64,000 nucleotides of DNA from Pseudobacteriovorax antillogorgiicola (GTDB taxonomy: Bacteria > Bdellovibrionota_B > Oligoflexia > Oligoflexales > Oligoflexaceae). The position numbers were made by a program, and so were the translations under genes. Positions 29,263 to 37,692 of the stretch are shown piece after piece. The notes under the pieces were generated by a model that was given only the letters and a program-made list of their open reading frames with translations, did no database searches and had not been told where the DNA came from. Every line of letters starts with the position of its first letter. Position 1 is the first letter of the stretch. The stretch spans positions 1 to 64,000 of the forward strand of contig NZ_FWZT01000024.1 of assembly GCF_900177345.1 (NCBI RefSeq). Direction: 5' to 3'.

Positions 29263-31073
29263 CCAAGCTCAGCCAGAAAGACTCTTTGATCCTGACTGCA
29301 ATAGCTTTTCTGACCCTTGTTTTTAGCCAGCTGACTGATTTCGCTATTGATCTTAGCTCTGATAGAAATTTCACGTTATCTGAAGCGAGCCTGCAAATCG
29401 CAGAAGACCTTGAAGATGAGCTTGAGATTCACTACTACCATTCATCGTCTTTGAGTCATATGCCCTATGCCATAGAAAGGTTTTCCCGCCGTGTGGCTGA
29501 GCTATTGAAGCAATATGAAACGAACAGTCAGGGGACGATACGCATCAAAATCATCGATCCGTTCCCAGGTTCCAACGAAGAACGATGGGCTCTACGCTAT
29601 GGAGTCAAACCCATTAAGATCAAAGGCAGCCAAGAGTACTTTAGCGGTCTTGTTTTCTTAAGCGGCCCCAAGGAGGCTGTGATACCTTTTTTGGACGCAC
29701 GCGAGTCATCGCAACTTGAATATCAGTTAAGCTCCCAAATCCTTAGTATGCAATATGCTAGCAAACCGTCTCTAGGTATTATATCGTCACTCCCGCTCCT
29801 ACCAACCCCCGAACAGGGCTTCTACAGTGAGAATACTCCAGGCCCCCGCTGGGTGATTGCCTCTCATTTAGAAAAGCGATTTACATTAAAACCATTGAGT
29901 TTGGATATCAATGCTATTCCTGAGTCAATCCAAACCCTGCTCATCGTACATCCTCTGAACATGCCGCGTAGCACCATCACCGCGATCCAAAACTATATGG
30001 CTGGCGGAGGGCGATTGGTGATGTTTTTAGATCCGCTAGCTCGCTTTGCTCCCCCCGATCAGCCGCAGGGCTTTACCCAATCTGACCTCAACGAGCTGCT
30101 CAAGCATTGGCATATCGAGCTTGTTGATCAAGAGGTCACTGGCGACTTGTCGCTCGCTCAGACGATAAACTATCAGGGTGCGAGCCTTTCCTACCCCTAC
30201 TTTCTGGTTTTGGATTCTGAACAGATGGACTCACAAACGCCAGTGACCCAGAGTCTTGACCAAGTGATGCTTTTCGAACCTGGGCACTTGGTATGGCGTC
30301 CACACCAAAAACTTAACATCAGACCATTATTGCAAACAAGTCATCAATCCGGAGTCATGCGGGCCATGCTTTCCCCTCTCTCTGATCCAGAGCGCCTCAG
30401 CCTGAGCTTTCAAGGAGACAATCAGAAGAGGTCTTTGGCCCTTTATGTTCAAGGAAACTTCCCTTTTAGTCCTGAGGTTTCAAACCAAACATCGGCTCTT
30501 GGGGCAGCTGTTATTATAGCCGATGTCGACCTACTCGCTGATCGTCACCTAATTCGAGACACAGTTATCAATGGTCAACGGATTTTGGTTCAGGAGAATG
30601 ATAATATCCCCTTCATTGAAAATGCGATCGACTTTGTCAGTGGCGATACCCGCCTTTTGGATGTCAGGATTCCTACTAGCAAGCCACGGACTTTGAGCAA
30701 ACTTACCGCCATTGAGAAGCAGCTTCATCAAGATTGGAGGAGAGACGATCGTAAGCTCGCTATAAAAAGGAGTAAACTTCTGGCACAAGTAAAGAAGCTT
30801 GAAGCGTCCCAAACCAATGGCGATCGCGTGACCGTTGATGTGGGTCAGAGGCAGGAGATTCAAAATCTGAGGCAGGAAATAGAAGCTCTAGAACTTGAGC
30901 GTCGACAGCTACGAATCAGGCAACAAGGGTTTATCGATGTCATCAAAGCAAGATTGATAGCGATAAACGTCTTGGCGATGCCACTTTTTTTATGGTTCGC
31001 ATCCACCCTTTGGTTTAGCTATAAGCGAATTTATATCAATAGGAAGAAACCTCAACTCCATACTGCATCATAG
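29259..31073 (+). CDS. GldG-like auxiliary protein of ABC exporter
   Basis: A 604-residue protein beginning at ATG 29259, which overlaps the permease stop codon; the longer upstream frame lies within the permease gene. One N-terminal membrane helix, then a large periplasmic GldG/IFT52-like domain (HYYHSSSLSHMPYAIERFSRRVAELLKQYE; LLIVHPLNMPRSTITAIQNYMAGGGRLVMFLDP), a coiled-coil segment near 510-570 and a C-terminal membrane helix. This is the standard layout of 'ABC-type transport involved in gliding motility, auxiliary component'. It probably couples substrate handling to the GldAF exporter. Confidence 0.87.
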   Translation: MTKLSQKDSLILTAIAFLTLVFSQLTDFAIDLSSDRNFTLSEASLQIAEDLEDELEIHYYHSSSLSHMPYAIERFSRRVAELLKQYETNSQGTIRIKIIDPFPGSNEERWALRYGVKPIKIKGSQEYFSGLVFLSGPKEAVIPFLDARESSQLEYQLSSQILSMQYASKPSLGIISSLPLLPTPEQGFYSENTPGPRWVIASHLEKRFTLKPLSLDINAIPESIQTLLIVHPLNMPRSTITAIQNYMAGGGRLVMFLDPLARFAPPDQPQGFTQSDLNELLKHWHIELVDQEVTGDLSLAQTINYQGASLSYPYFLVLDSEQMDSQTPVTQSLDQVMLFEPGHLVWRPHQKLNIRPLLQTSHQSGVMRAMLSPLSDPERLSLSFQGDNQKRSLALYVQGNFPFSPEVSNQTSALGAAVIIADVDLLADRHLIRDTVINGQRILVQENDNIPFIENAIDFVSGDTRLLDVRIPTSKPRTLSKLTAIEKQLHQDWRRDDRKLAIKRSKLLAQVKKLEASQTNGDRVTVDVGQRQEIQNLRQEIEALELERRQLRIRQQGFIDVIKARLIAINVLAMPLFLWFASTLWFSYKRIYINRKKPQLHTAS

Positions 31074-31089
31074 TGGGGGAGGAAAGCCC

Positions 31090-31614
31090 ATGCAATTTAT
31101 AAAAAGCCTTTTATTGATCGTTCTCTCAATCCTCGGGTATCTTTACCTACAGAGCCAGCTGTCCAAACCGAAATCCTATACCTACTTTCCTTTGGTCACA
31201 GAAAAAGAGTTTCTTGAAATCGATTCAATCACTTTTGAGTCTCAGACCGAAAAAATTTTTCTGAAGAAAACTGATCAGACCTGGCAAGTTCAAGAGCCAG
31301 AGACGGGACCCGCTGATGCTGCTAAGGTTTTGCAGGCTCTTGATCTATTAATGGCTGTAAAAATGATCCGTATCGTTAGTGATCAAGCTAGTGCTTGGCC
31401 TGATTATGGTTTAGACAAAAATCACAGTATCACCCTCAGGCGAGGTGATCAGATGCTCAGAAAAGTTATTTTGGGAGACATCCCAAAGCAAGGAGGTCAT
31501 TATATTGGCTTTGAGGGTATCGGGGATGGAGACCTGATATTCCTCATTGATCAAAGTCTAGTGGTAAAGATGAGTCCTTCGGCCTGGCTCCTTAGTGCGA
31601 AGCCTTCGAACTAA
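31090..31614 (+). CDS. DUF4340-type membrane-anchored protein, short form
   Basis: A 174-residue protein with GGGGGAGG upstream. One N-terminal membrane anchor is followed by a DUF4340 repeat: ITFESQTEKIFLKKTDQTWQV, then 'AAKVLQALDLLMAVKMIRIVSD', 'YGLDKNHSITLRRGD' and 'GDGDLIFLID'. DUF4340 proteins usually carry two or more repeats and accompany GldG-like proteins; this copy has about one, so it is short for the family. It sits 16 bases after the GldG-like gene and closes that operon. Confidence 0.75.
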   Translation: MQFIKSLLLIVLSILGYLYLQSQLSKPKSYTYFPLVTEKEFLEIDSITFESQTEKIFLKKTDQTWQVQEPETGPADAAKVLQALDLLMAVKMIRIVSDQASAWPDYGLDKNHSITLRRGDQMLRKVILGDIPKQGGHYIGFEGIGDGDLIFLIDQSLVVKMSPSAWLLSAKPSN

Positions 31615-31813
31615 GAGAAAGCCCGATGATAATTCAAATTGAGCCTCGTTTCGTCCATGATAATCATAAATTATAGCAAAGTATGATTTCTTGTTGCTTA
31701 AAAAGCATACTCTATTGAGACTTGTCAAAATCCAATCCAAAACTGTCTAAACACTTCCACATTTATCAAACATCATTTCAAGAAAAATTCATCATTGCGA
31801 TAGTTTAGTCTAC

Positions 31814-31827
31814 TCACATAAATGTGA
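31814..31827. promoter_or_regulatory. Perfect 14-bp palindrome upstream of an unknown gene
   Basis: TCACATAAATGTGA lies 61 bases before the start at 31888, in the otherwise AT-rich promoter region. It looks like a dimeric regulator site, but no specific family could be assigned; it is not the CRP consensus, whose half-sites are arranged the other way round. Confidence 0.4.
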
Positions 31828-31887
31828 TTATCTGGAACCAATCTTGCTGCTCCTAAAAATCAATAACGAAAATCTAGCGGTGAAGCG

Positions 31888-33069
31888 ATGGGAGTTCGCA
31901 GTCATTGGACTCAAAAAAAAGTTCTTTCCGAAAAATTACGGATCAAAGATAAGTTAGACCTGATTCAGGCCAACGATGGTGATCAGGCCAGGCTGAGTCA
32001 TATTCTCACGAGAATAGCCGAACTCGATCAGAACCTCGACCCTGAATCCATGCTCTCGCGCTTCATCTATGTGGTTAGCGCTCTCTATCATCACGCCCGA
32101 ATGGGTGGGCTACGACCGAAGCAAGTCAGTAACTTGGAAGAAATCGGCCACGGTCTTCTAAGAATTAATCGTGTCAAGCCACGCAGCTCCCTTTTGAGTC
32201 ATTTGTACTCAGATTTGTTTTCAGCTATGAGTCAAGTTCACCTTATAGAAGGCAAGATGCTGGACGCTTGCTGGGAAAAGGCTCTTGCTTCTCGCTTTGA
32301 CTATGAAACCTCGCGGGATAACCCGTACCATCTTCTAGGAATGGGCCTGAAGAGCTTTCGCAATGGCAATGGTCACCTAGCAGAACAATACCTTACAACT
32401 GCTCAAAACCATCTTACTGGCCGAGCATGGGAGTTATGCTTTATCAATAGAATCAAAGTATACCGTCTCACAAATCAAATTTCTAAGATTGAGCAATGTA
32501 AGCTGATTTTGAATGGCAAGTCTGTATCCACTGAGTTAAAAACCGAACTCATGTGGGAAGATTGTCTCCTGCGCCTTGCCCAAGACGGTGATCCCAGATC
32601 CATGCTGGCATTAGTAAAACGCAATGCCAGCCATCATCAGGAATCCTATCTGCTTGAAACTCAACTTTGGCTTAGGGCGGTTCCCTCCATGAACTGGATT
32701 GAATCCCTACCTAAAATCGCATCTTGGCAGAAGAATCGAAATTTTTGCCTTAAGCCGTATCAAGCTCTCGTTAAGTTTATAAGCTGCTTAGAGTTTCTCT
32801 ACGACAAAAATATACCACTAGATCAAAGGCTAAACCATGCTCGGGGAGCCATTGCCATTATTCGGGACTTTAGGCAACTCGACAAAGAGCTGCTCGCCTG
32901 GTTAGGGCTTTCTCGATGGCTTGTGCGTGTTAGGGCTTATGATGTTGCCGCCTTCACCTTTGAGGAATACCGAACAATCAGCTTAAAACTCAGCCGCGGT
33001 ACTTGCCAAGACGCTTTAGGAGTTGGGGAAAGCTTGGTCGAACTTGATTGGATGGCACGAATACTTTAG
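31888..33069 (+). CDS. Uncharacterised helical (TPR/SEL1-like) protein
   Basis: A 393-residue protein without a signal peptide or membrane helix. It is rich in Leu, Ala and charged residues in amphipathic helices, with hairpins such as 'GKMLDACWEKALAS' and 'GNGHLAEQYLTTAQNHL' that resemble TPR units. I recognise no catalytic motif. The ribosome binding site is GGTGAAG just before ATG. The next gene's ribosome binding site overlaps this stop codon (8-base gap), so the two are almost certainly co-transcribed. Confidence 0.6.
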   Translation: MGVRSHWTQKKVLSEKLRIKDKLDLIQANDGDQARLSHILTRIAELDQNLDPESMLSRFIYVVSALYHHARMGGLRPKQVSNLEEIGHGLLRINRVKPRSSLLSHLYSDLFSAMSQVHLIEGKMLDACWEKALASRFDYETSRDNPYHLLGMGLKSFRNGNGHLAEQYLTTAQNHLTGRAWELCFINRIKVYRLTNQISKIEQCKLILNGKSVSTELKTELMWEDCLLRLAQDGDPRSMLALVKRNASHHQESYLLETQLWLRAVPSMNWIESLPKIASWQKNRNFCLKPYQALVKFISCLEFLYDKNIPLDQRLNHARGAIAIIRDFRQLDKELLAWLGLSRWLVRVRAYDVAAFTFEEYRTISLKLSRGTCQDALGVGESLVELDWMARIL

Positions 33070-33077
33070 GAACTACT

Positions 33078-34016
33078 ATGAATTTAACAATTAGAATGTT
33101 GGTATCTATATTTTTCGTTTCAGCTTGCCAGGGCAGCCCCCAATTGTCTGATGAACATGGTCCTACGGCCTCAACTTTAGAGCAAAAAGGCACCACCAGA
33201 CCATCAGAAGACGATATTCCGCTTCCAGGTTACCAACTAGCCTGTAATATTCTATCTGAACCAACAGATCTCGCTGAGTTAGCCTGTAAAGTAGCAAACC
33301 AAAGCAACCAGCTTTATGATGAGTTTAGCAATGGCAGTGAGATGACCTGGACCATTTCACAGAGCGGGTTCGCAGTTCATACACGAACAACACCAAGTGA
33401 CCCCTATCACGTGAGATTCAAATCGTCTCTGTTGACGAGCCTAGAATTCACTGATGACCTAAGCAGACTCCAAGTTGGCGTCATAATTGAAAACGATGGA
33501 ATCCTCATTGAAGCGAAGCAATGGCCTCGGGATGACGGTCATGGGCTTTCGCCAACATTTTCTGGGTGGCTGAGCAATAGCTTGATAGATACAAATGATC
33601 AGAACCGCCTCACGCCACTCAACAGCATTGGTACCCAGCAAAGCATTCCATTGTATACTTGCCGAGCATTTTCAGCCGCTGTCGGCATCCATTTACCTGG
33701 AACCCTATCTATCGAGTCACCACCATGGACATGCACCGTCAGGACTCTAGAGGGAGACTTGGCTTTGAGCAGCGGTTTCGATGTCTTACTCAACCCATCA
33801 CAACCGGGGGAACTCTACCATTGGGAGCCCTCTAATTTGGCTGTGAAGCTAACCCCGATCCATGTTCAAGGACTCAATAGGATTGACCTTTGCCGTTACC
33901 AAAACAATGGTATCTTCACCATTGGTTTGATTGATCCAGGTGCTAGGATTTGTAGTGGCCGTGTGGGTTCCAGCACAGAACTTAGTACCATTTATGAGGT
34001 TCTAGACCAACCCTAG
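33078..34016 (+). CDS. Lipoprotein of unknown function
   Basis: A 312-residue lipoprotein with lipobox FVSAC (Cys17). ATG 33078, with AGGA 7 bases upstream, starts right at the signal peptide; the longer frame begins inside the upstream gene. The mature protein is beta-rich with paired Cys (YQLACNIL, ELACKVAN; LYTCRAF, PWTCTVR), suggesting disulphides. Its opening composition resembles the RCC1-repeat lipoprotein at 46446 (same ACxL ... W-T/S-I pattern in their N-terminal domains), but this is a weak impression. Confidence 0.55.
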   Translation: MNLTIRMLVSIFFVSACQGSPQLSDEHGPTASTLEQKGTTRPSEDDIPLPGYQLACNILSEPTDLAELACKVANQSNQLYDEFSNGSEMTWTISQSGFAVHTRTTPSDPYHVRFKSSLLTSLEFTDDLSRLQVGVIIENDGILIEAKQWPRDDGHGLSPTFSGWLSNSLIDTNDQNRLTPLNSIGTQQSIPLYTCRAFSAAVGIHLPGTLSIESPPWTCTVRTLEGDLALSSGFDVLLNPSQPGELYHWEPSNLAVKLTPIHVQGLNRIDLCRYQNNGIFTIGLIDPGARICSGRVGSSTELSTIYEVLDQP

Positions 34017-34326
34017 AGCGGGTGACTAAGAGCTTCTTTATTTAAAACCACAGCGGACATACCACTGCCTAAAATGCCGAATTTACGTTGTTAATTCGGA
34101 AAACTTTTCAGAACATCCGCTGGCTCGCTCCCACCCTGCGATAGATTACATCACAAATATATATAATCATTGAATTATCATAAGATCCAAGACGCTCTAC
34201 ATTCCTGCTTTAGAGTTGCGCGATTCTATCTTTCCTCCTTGTTTTAGAGCCTTAGGGGTGTGGTACAAAGTTCGCTAGGTATGAGTGCAATTTCGAATTC
34301 AACTGGATATATTAGGAGATCAAACT
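34017..34326 (+). other. Intergenic region with nested inverted repeats
   Basis: A 310-base region. It holds an outer stem CAGCGGA (34051-34057)/TCCGCTG (34116-34122) enclosing an inner stem CCGAATT (34077-34083)/AATTCGG (34093-34099). Together they could fold into a 72-base two-stem RNA, perhaps a processed 3' end. The downstream AT-rich part probably carries the promoter of the next lipoprotein gene. No ORF seen. Confidence 0.4.
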
Positions 34327-34929
34327 ATGAAGTACAGACATCTGATTCTCGTGTCATGTGTCGCCACCCAACTTGCTGCCTGCGGTGGCTCTGAGGATTC
34401 TAAAAACAGCGGTAATCGGCAAGACATAAGTCATTCAAGAGCTACAGAGACTGTTTCTAGGCCGACCATCCCGAATCAGGACGAAGTTCATGTACCTGGA
34501 ATCGAAAATAAGGATGCTCTTGAGGCTAAGGGAACAGAAGCACAGAATCAGCCATCAGCGCAAGCAAGCAGCGACCTGGAAAGCCAGAGTGTCTCGCCTC
34601 AAGAGACACAAAGGCAAACAGCTACACCCGGTTCCCAAGGGGAGTATTACTGTGACAACCACCGTGCTGTTGACATCACGTGTAAGGTTCCGTCACTTGC
34701 AAATACGGTTATTGTAAGAAACTATTCAGTCGGTATGATCAAACTCGAAGGCGATCAAAAGATCAACCAGCTCTACATTCTTAATTACTCTGGAGGTATC
34801 GTCGATGCTAGGGAACCTGGTGCAGTAAATGTTGAAGCATTTGCTTATAGCACCGGTGATATCATGGTTGATGCAGACAACCTGGAATTTGTCGAGTATT
34901 CAACTGGTAAAGTGATGAATGCTCCCTAG
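34327..34929 (+). CDS. Small lipoprotein with short YSxG repeats
   Basis: A 200-residue lipoprotein (lipobox QLAAC, Cys19) with AGGAGA upstream of ATG 34327. Residues about 20-115 are a low-complexity, Gln/Ser/Glu-rich linker. The C-terminal 80 residues contain four short units NYSVGMI, NYSGGIV, AYSTGDI and EYSTGKV at about 17-22 residue spacing, which suggests a small beta-solenoid or beta-sheet stack. No function recognised. It is flanked by intergenic regions and seems monocistronic. Confidence 0.55.
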   Translation: MKYRHLILVSCVATQLAACGGSEDSKNSGNRQDISHSRATETVSRPTIPNQDEVHVPGIENKDALEAKGTEAQNQPSAQASSDLESQSVSPQETQRQTATPGSQGEYYCDNHRAVDITCKVPSLANTVIVRNYSVGMIKLEGDQKINQLYILNYSGGIVDAREPGAVNVEAFAYSTGDIMVDADNLEFVEYSTGKVMNAP

Positions 34930-35068
34930 GGCAAAGTAGAGAGCAAGTATTAAGGGGAGCCAAACCTATGAGACAAGGCTTGGTTAAAAAATGCGAAGTG
35001 ATAGTACAATTCGCAGTGACGAGTATTTGTTAAGCATAACGAAGTATCATAGTTTTTGCTCCCTTTAA

Positions 35069-35100
35069 TAGATGCTAAACCCCAGACTTTTGAGCATCTA
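35069..35100 (-). terminator. Possible terminator hairpin for the cyclase-like gene
   Basis: Inverted repeat TAGATGCT/AGCATCTA with a 16-base loop, 12 bases past the stop of the minus-strand gene. T-tract is poor on both strands, so assignment is weak. Confidence 0.35.
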
Positions 35101-35111
35101 CACAATCGTTC

Positions 35112-36446
35112 TTAGGCTGTTTCTCGAAAATCGCGAAGTCCATCTGAATCGAGATAAAAGATATCGCCCCACTTCAAAAACAGCGTCTGATTCGTTGCCG
35201 ATAGGCCATCCCAAAAATCTCTATCAATAAAGATAAAGGAATGGCTTTCGGGGGTCGAGTTGTGGATCAATTTTATATCTTCGATTCGATAGGTCAGCTC
35301 AGCAGAGCGAGCAATAGGAAGGCCTGTTACCACATATTTCTTCTGGGCATCGCCCTTAAAGTCGCCTTCCACTTCACCACAGCAAATTCCCATACTGCAT
35401 TCAAATTGATGATCCCCTATTTTATCTAGGAAGTCATGGAATGCTTCCTGAAACTTTAAAGCCAAGAACAAAGTATTTTCCTCTCTTGATAGGAGTTGGT
35501 TTTCTTTATGAAATGGGAAATCAACACAGCATGTGAAGCTATTATAGTTTGAGCCGACCTCAAACGCAGAGCATGTTAGCTTGGTGGTATAACCCTGGAG
35601 TATCAATTCTCGGCACTTAGCAAGGAAGGCTTCAAATTCTTTTCCCCAGTAATGATTATCTTCTAAAACTCCCCCAATCTGGACCGTGATCGAGCAACAA
35701 CGACCACGACCTACGGGAAGAGTTTCTTCGAGCAACTCCCCTGCCTCAATCTCTTGGGCTTGGTGGTAGAAGGCCATCTTTCTTAGCTGTGAAATAGTGT
35801 GCTCTCGATTCTTTTTTGAAGTGGAAAATATATAGAAACGATTGACTCGCCTATTAGCTAAGGTCCAACTAAAAAATAAGCCCATAAAAAATCCTACGTT
35901 AAACTGCTGGGCAATTCTCATGAGGTAGTCAGTACTGTAGTCCGCCAACATGAAAGCCGCGGTGACAGTTAAAAGGACGTTTCTTGCGATAGTTGTCACG
36001 AAGTGGGGGTGAAGGCTAACGCAACTTCCCATAAAAAGAGCCATTTGTATGGGAGCATTTAGCAAAACCATCTCTTTATCACGGAGGTAGATGATGGAAA
36101 AGTATACGGTAACAAGGCAGCAGTAGAATACTGCTATATCAAGATATAGGATTGAAAGATATTTATACCAATAGGATTTGTCAGCAAAATGCGAAAACAC
36201 ATAGGGTAGGGATAAGGTAAAAAGCACAGCTGGAATGTTAAAAACCAGAGCGAGAGAGCCCAGAAACCTATAATTGTAGTAGGTAGTCAATGCAAAAAAG
36301 AAAACTACAAGAAAGTGCTCTTTAGAGTACTTGCTTTGCTCTTGGATGATGAAGTCAACATACTCTTTTCCATAGGTTTTCAGATGCTGTTTCGTAAGAT
36401 GAGAGTCATGAGCCCTCGTTAACTGAGATTCAGTGATTTCTACCAT
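35112..36446 (-). CDS. Membrane protein with degenerate class III cyclase-like domain
   Basis: A 444-residue protein. ATG 36446 has AGGGG 9 bases upstream; the longer frame would use TTG. About six transmembrane segments fill residues 45-215. Residues 250-430 resemble an adenylate/guanylate cyclase domain: the second half has ECSMGICCGEVEGDFKGDAQKKYVVTGLPIARSAEL in place of the usual 'r.GI..G.v..G..G...r..y...G..vn.AarL'. The first-half metal Asp motif (FxDI) is replaced by ITVQIGG, so metal binding and cyclase activity are doubtful. It may be a regulatory or ligand-binding descendant. The sequence split is seen directly; lack of activity is inference. Confidence 0.6.
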   Translation of the reverse strand: MVEITESQLTRAHDSHLTKQHLKTYGKEYVDFIIQEQSKYSKEHFLVVFFFALTTYYNYRFLGSLALVFNIPAVLFTLSLPYVFSHFADKSYWYKYLSILYLDIAVFYCCLVTVYFSIIYLRDKEMVLLNAPIQMALFMGSCVSLHPHFVTTIARNVLLTVTAAFMLADYSTDYLMRIAQQFNVGFFMGLFFSWTLANRRVNRFYIFSTSKKNREHTISQLRKMAFYHQAQEIEAGELLEETLPVGRGRCCSITVQIGGVLEDNHYWGKEFEAFLAKCRELILQGYTTKLTCSAFEVGSNYNSFTCCVDFPFHKENQLLSREENTLFLALKFQEAFHDFLDKIGDHQFECSMGICCGEVEGDFKGDAQKKYVVTGLPIARSAELTYRIEDIKLIHNSTPESHSFIFIDRDFWDGLSATNQTLFLKWGDIFYLDSDGLRDFRETA

Positions 36447-36942
36447 TGCTATGATCCCCTGATAATATGAAACGTGCTTCGACGAAAGACTCCCGTCAAA
36501 CAAGAGTTTCTAACACATCGCGATGAACAAGCGGAATGCCTATGAAACCGGAGGTTCACGACCACCAAGCACACGTAAGTTTTCGGTAACAAGTGAATTT
36601 TCTAAAGGGAGTCTCAGGAATCTTAGAAGCTAAATACCCAGCTTTGGAATGATCTATTTTCTATACGTGCAAATTAAAACTTTCCATCGTGATAAAATGA
36701 CGTTTTGAAACTGAACTTACTTGATAACAAGAATTAATTGAATCTGACCTACGACTGACAGATAGCCATAGTCATTGCTTATTTGTAAATCAAAAATTTT
36801 TCTCTAAAGCAAAAAACTACGATTCCCACTTTGAGTTGAAAAATGAACGCTTACTTTAAGATTCGATTTTTTATTTCTTATTTTTATGGCGATGTTCTTC
36901 CTGTCCTTGGCGTAGCAAACCAGGGCCGTAATGGAGGAACCT
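36447..36942. other. Divergent intergenic region, no gene seen
   Basis: A 496-base region between the minus-strand cyclase-like gene and a plus-strand gene. A short open frame near 36843 has no ribosome binding site and overlaps the real start at 36943. AT-rich stretches from 36640 presumably contain promoters. No operator or RNA gene recognised. Confidence 0.35.
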
Positions 36943-37692
36943 ATGATAAAAGTCAAAAAAGCCAACTCAAACGAGAAACTGGAACTTCTTGCGACCTTCA
37001 ATCAGGCCATGGGTTCGAATATTCCAGATGCCTACGCACTCCAGTCTGACGTTTGGATATTCGTCGATCATGACGAGATTGTAGCCGGCTTTTCGATCAA
37101 TACTTCCTCTTTGCGCGCCTTCTCTTTCTTGCCAGCAGCGCAGCAGATAGAACTGCGAGGGAAATATCAAGCTGACAAGAAAGCAGTAGAATCAAATCTT
37201 ACCTGGATTAAGAAAGAAAAGCGTGGCAGTGCGTTTTCTGTGTTCTTTTGGTTCTTCCTACTTGCCAAAGTTTTTCTTACCTTCAGGCCTTATTATATCA
37301 TCGCATGGAATCCTGAAAATAAGCGTTTGAGTAAGCGTTACCAAAGACTGGTTCGCGAGCCGATCTACCTTGGGCCCAACGCATCTGCCGAAAGCACAGA
37401 AAAAATTGCCGTTGGAGTTTCGAGCAGCATGCGCTGCCTGCTATCACCATTCCTTTACTGGCAGAATATTTTTGCGTTTCTCGGCGGGCGTAAGGCAATA
37501 CTTCAACTTCGTTTACTGAAGCTCCAGGAATCAAGTTACTCCATAAGCAACCATGGCATCCGCAACCCGCTTAAAACCAGCTATATTAGCTCCTTTAACG
37601 TAGTTCACCTTTTTGGAGTTTTGCTCGCTGCTGCCGTAAGTCACACAGTTATCGTGGATATTTTTCATAACTCCCTGAAGCTTACTCTCTAG
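36943..37692 (+). CDS. GNAT-like protein of unknown function, overlapping gdhA
   Basis: A 249-residue ORF starting at ATG 36943 behind GGAGG. Residues 1-60 (IFVDHDEIVAGFSI) look like the strand 2-4 part of a GNAT N-acyltransferase; a hydrophobic stretch (FSVFFWFFLLAKVFLTFRPYYII) and the motif WNPENKRLSKRYQRLV follow. The last 54 residues lie antisense to the 3' end of gdhA over 162 bases and have no family character. The natural C terminus may have been replaced after a frameshift or deletion. Codon 'quality' up to about 37520 is gene-like. Function is unknown. Confidence 0.5.
   Translation: MIKVKKANSNEKLELLATFNQAMGSNIPDAYALQSDVWIFVDHDEIVAGFSINTSSLRAFSFLPAAQQIELRGKYQADKKAVESNLTWIKKEKRGSAFSVFFWFFLLAKVFLTFRPYYIIAWNPENKRLSKRYQRLVREPIYLGPNASAESTEKIAVGVSSSMRCLLSPFLYWQNIFAFLGGRKAILQLRLLKLQESSYSISNHGIRNPLKTSYISSFNVVHLFGVLLAAAVSHTVIVDIFHNSLKLTL

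Noticed and set aside
36843-37049. Open frame overlapping the start of the GNAT-like gene
   Set aside because: No ribosome binding site, and it conflicts with the GGAGG-preceded ATG at 36943.
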